Source: Tridacna crocea
Lineage: Eukaryota; Mollusca; Bivalvia; Cardiida; Cardiidae
Length of the DNA stretch: 64,000 nt
NCBI GenBank assembly: GCA_943736015.1
Contig: OX031056.1
Location: forward strand, 63,825,277-63,889,276
Direction of reading: 5' to 3'
Positions within the stretch are counted from its first letter, which is position 1. Every line of letters begins with the position of its first letter. A model generated the notes under the pieces. It was not told where the DNA came from. It did no database searches and worked only from the letters and a program-made list of their open reading frames with translations. Below, piece after piece: positions 63,958-64,000 of the stretch. A program made the position numbers and the translations under genes.

Positions 63958-64000
63958 GTAGGAGTCTACATGGTCCATTGTTTATAATTAGTTTTTGATA

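Overview
This window is nuclear DNA from a bivalve mollusc. It is AT-rich, intron-heavy and very repeat-dense. The bivalve call rests on dispersed repeats that I recognise as bivalve-typical: units with 'aagggcaataactc' and 'gttatgctccggac', elements starting 'aacaagagggccaagatggccctgga', and SINE tails of (atca)n. Genus is not resolvable by eye.

Two host genes are supported. CPSF4 (the CPSF30 zinc-finger subunit of the mRNA 3'-end processing complex) lies on the minus strand, with exon 1 at 27785-27887, exon 2 at 24658-24864 and exon 3 at 4952-5038. Its remaining exons were not found and probably lie left of the window. Intron 2 is 19,619 bp and is packed with transposons. At the right edge, two in-phase plus-strand exons (63125-63198 and 63856-63957) look like part of an arrestin-domain protein. 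Almost everything else is mobile or repetitive DNA.

Layout. 1-4951: satellite A, MITEs and foldback elements, probably CPSF4 intron 3. 5039-24657: CPSF4 intron 2, with elements of families A, A2, B, D and E nested up to four deep. 24865-27784: CPSF4 intron 1, with MITEs, a family C element and foldback element F. 28383-39851: an 11.5-kb ISL2EU-like DNA transposon. It has a THAP/DDE transposase gene on the minus strand, a SWIM/YqaJ nuclease gene on the plus strand, and terminal arrays of 22-bp palindromes; the transposase C-terminal exon and the nuclease exons are broken. 40344-41592: a 39-bp satellite with a CR1/Jockey-group retrotransposon (41593-about 45480) at its edge; the retrotransposon ORF carries a 2A-like motif. 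46153-50226: a TIR-bounded composite with a PIF/Harbinger element inside. 52000-54600: 48-bp and 39-bp satellites. 56545-57260: a hAT-like deletion derivative that keeps a promoter and first exon. 58215-58742: a complete 528-bp TRIM (miniature LTR retrotransposon) with tRNA-type Pol III boxes in each LTR. 59381-59652: a tRNA-derived SINE. 61340-62865: a minus-strand family B element.

Running through everything are about 35 copies of small TTAA-flanked MITEs (subfamilies P1, P2, P3), built around a long central palindrome. Several preserve nested insertions with readable target-site duplications, so the window records a relative order of transposition. The most unusual items are the Pol III-box TRIM, the alternating purine/pyrimidine palindrome arrays of the ISL2EU-like element, and the perfect 71-bp MITE hairpins. 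I could not run any search, so family names rest on motifs and memory.
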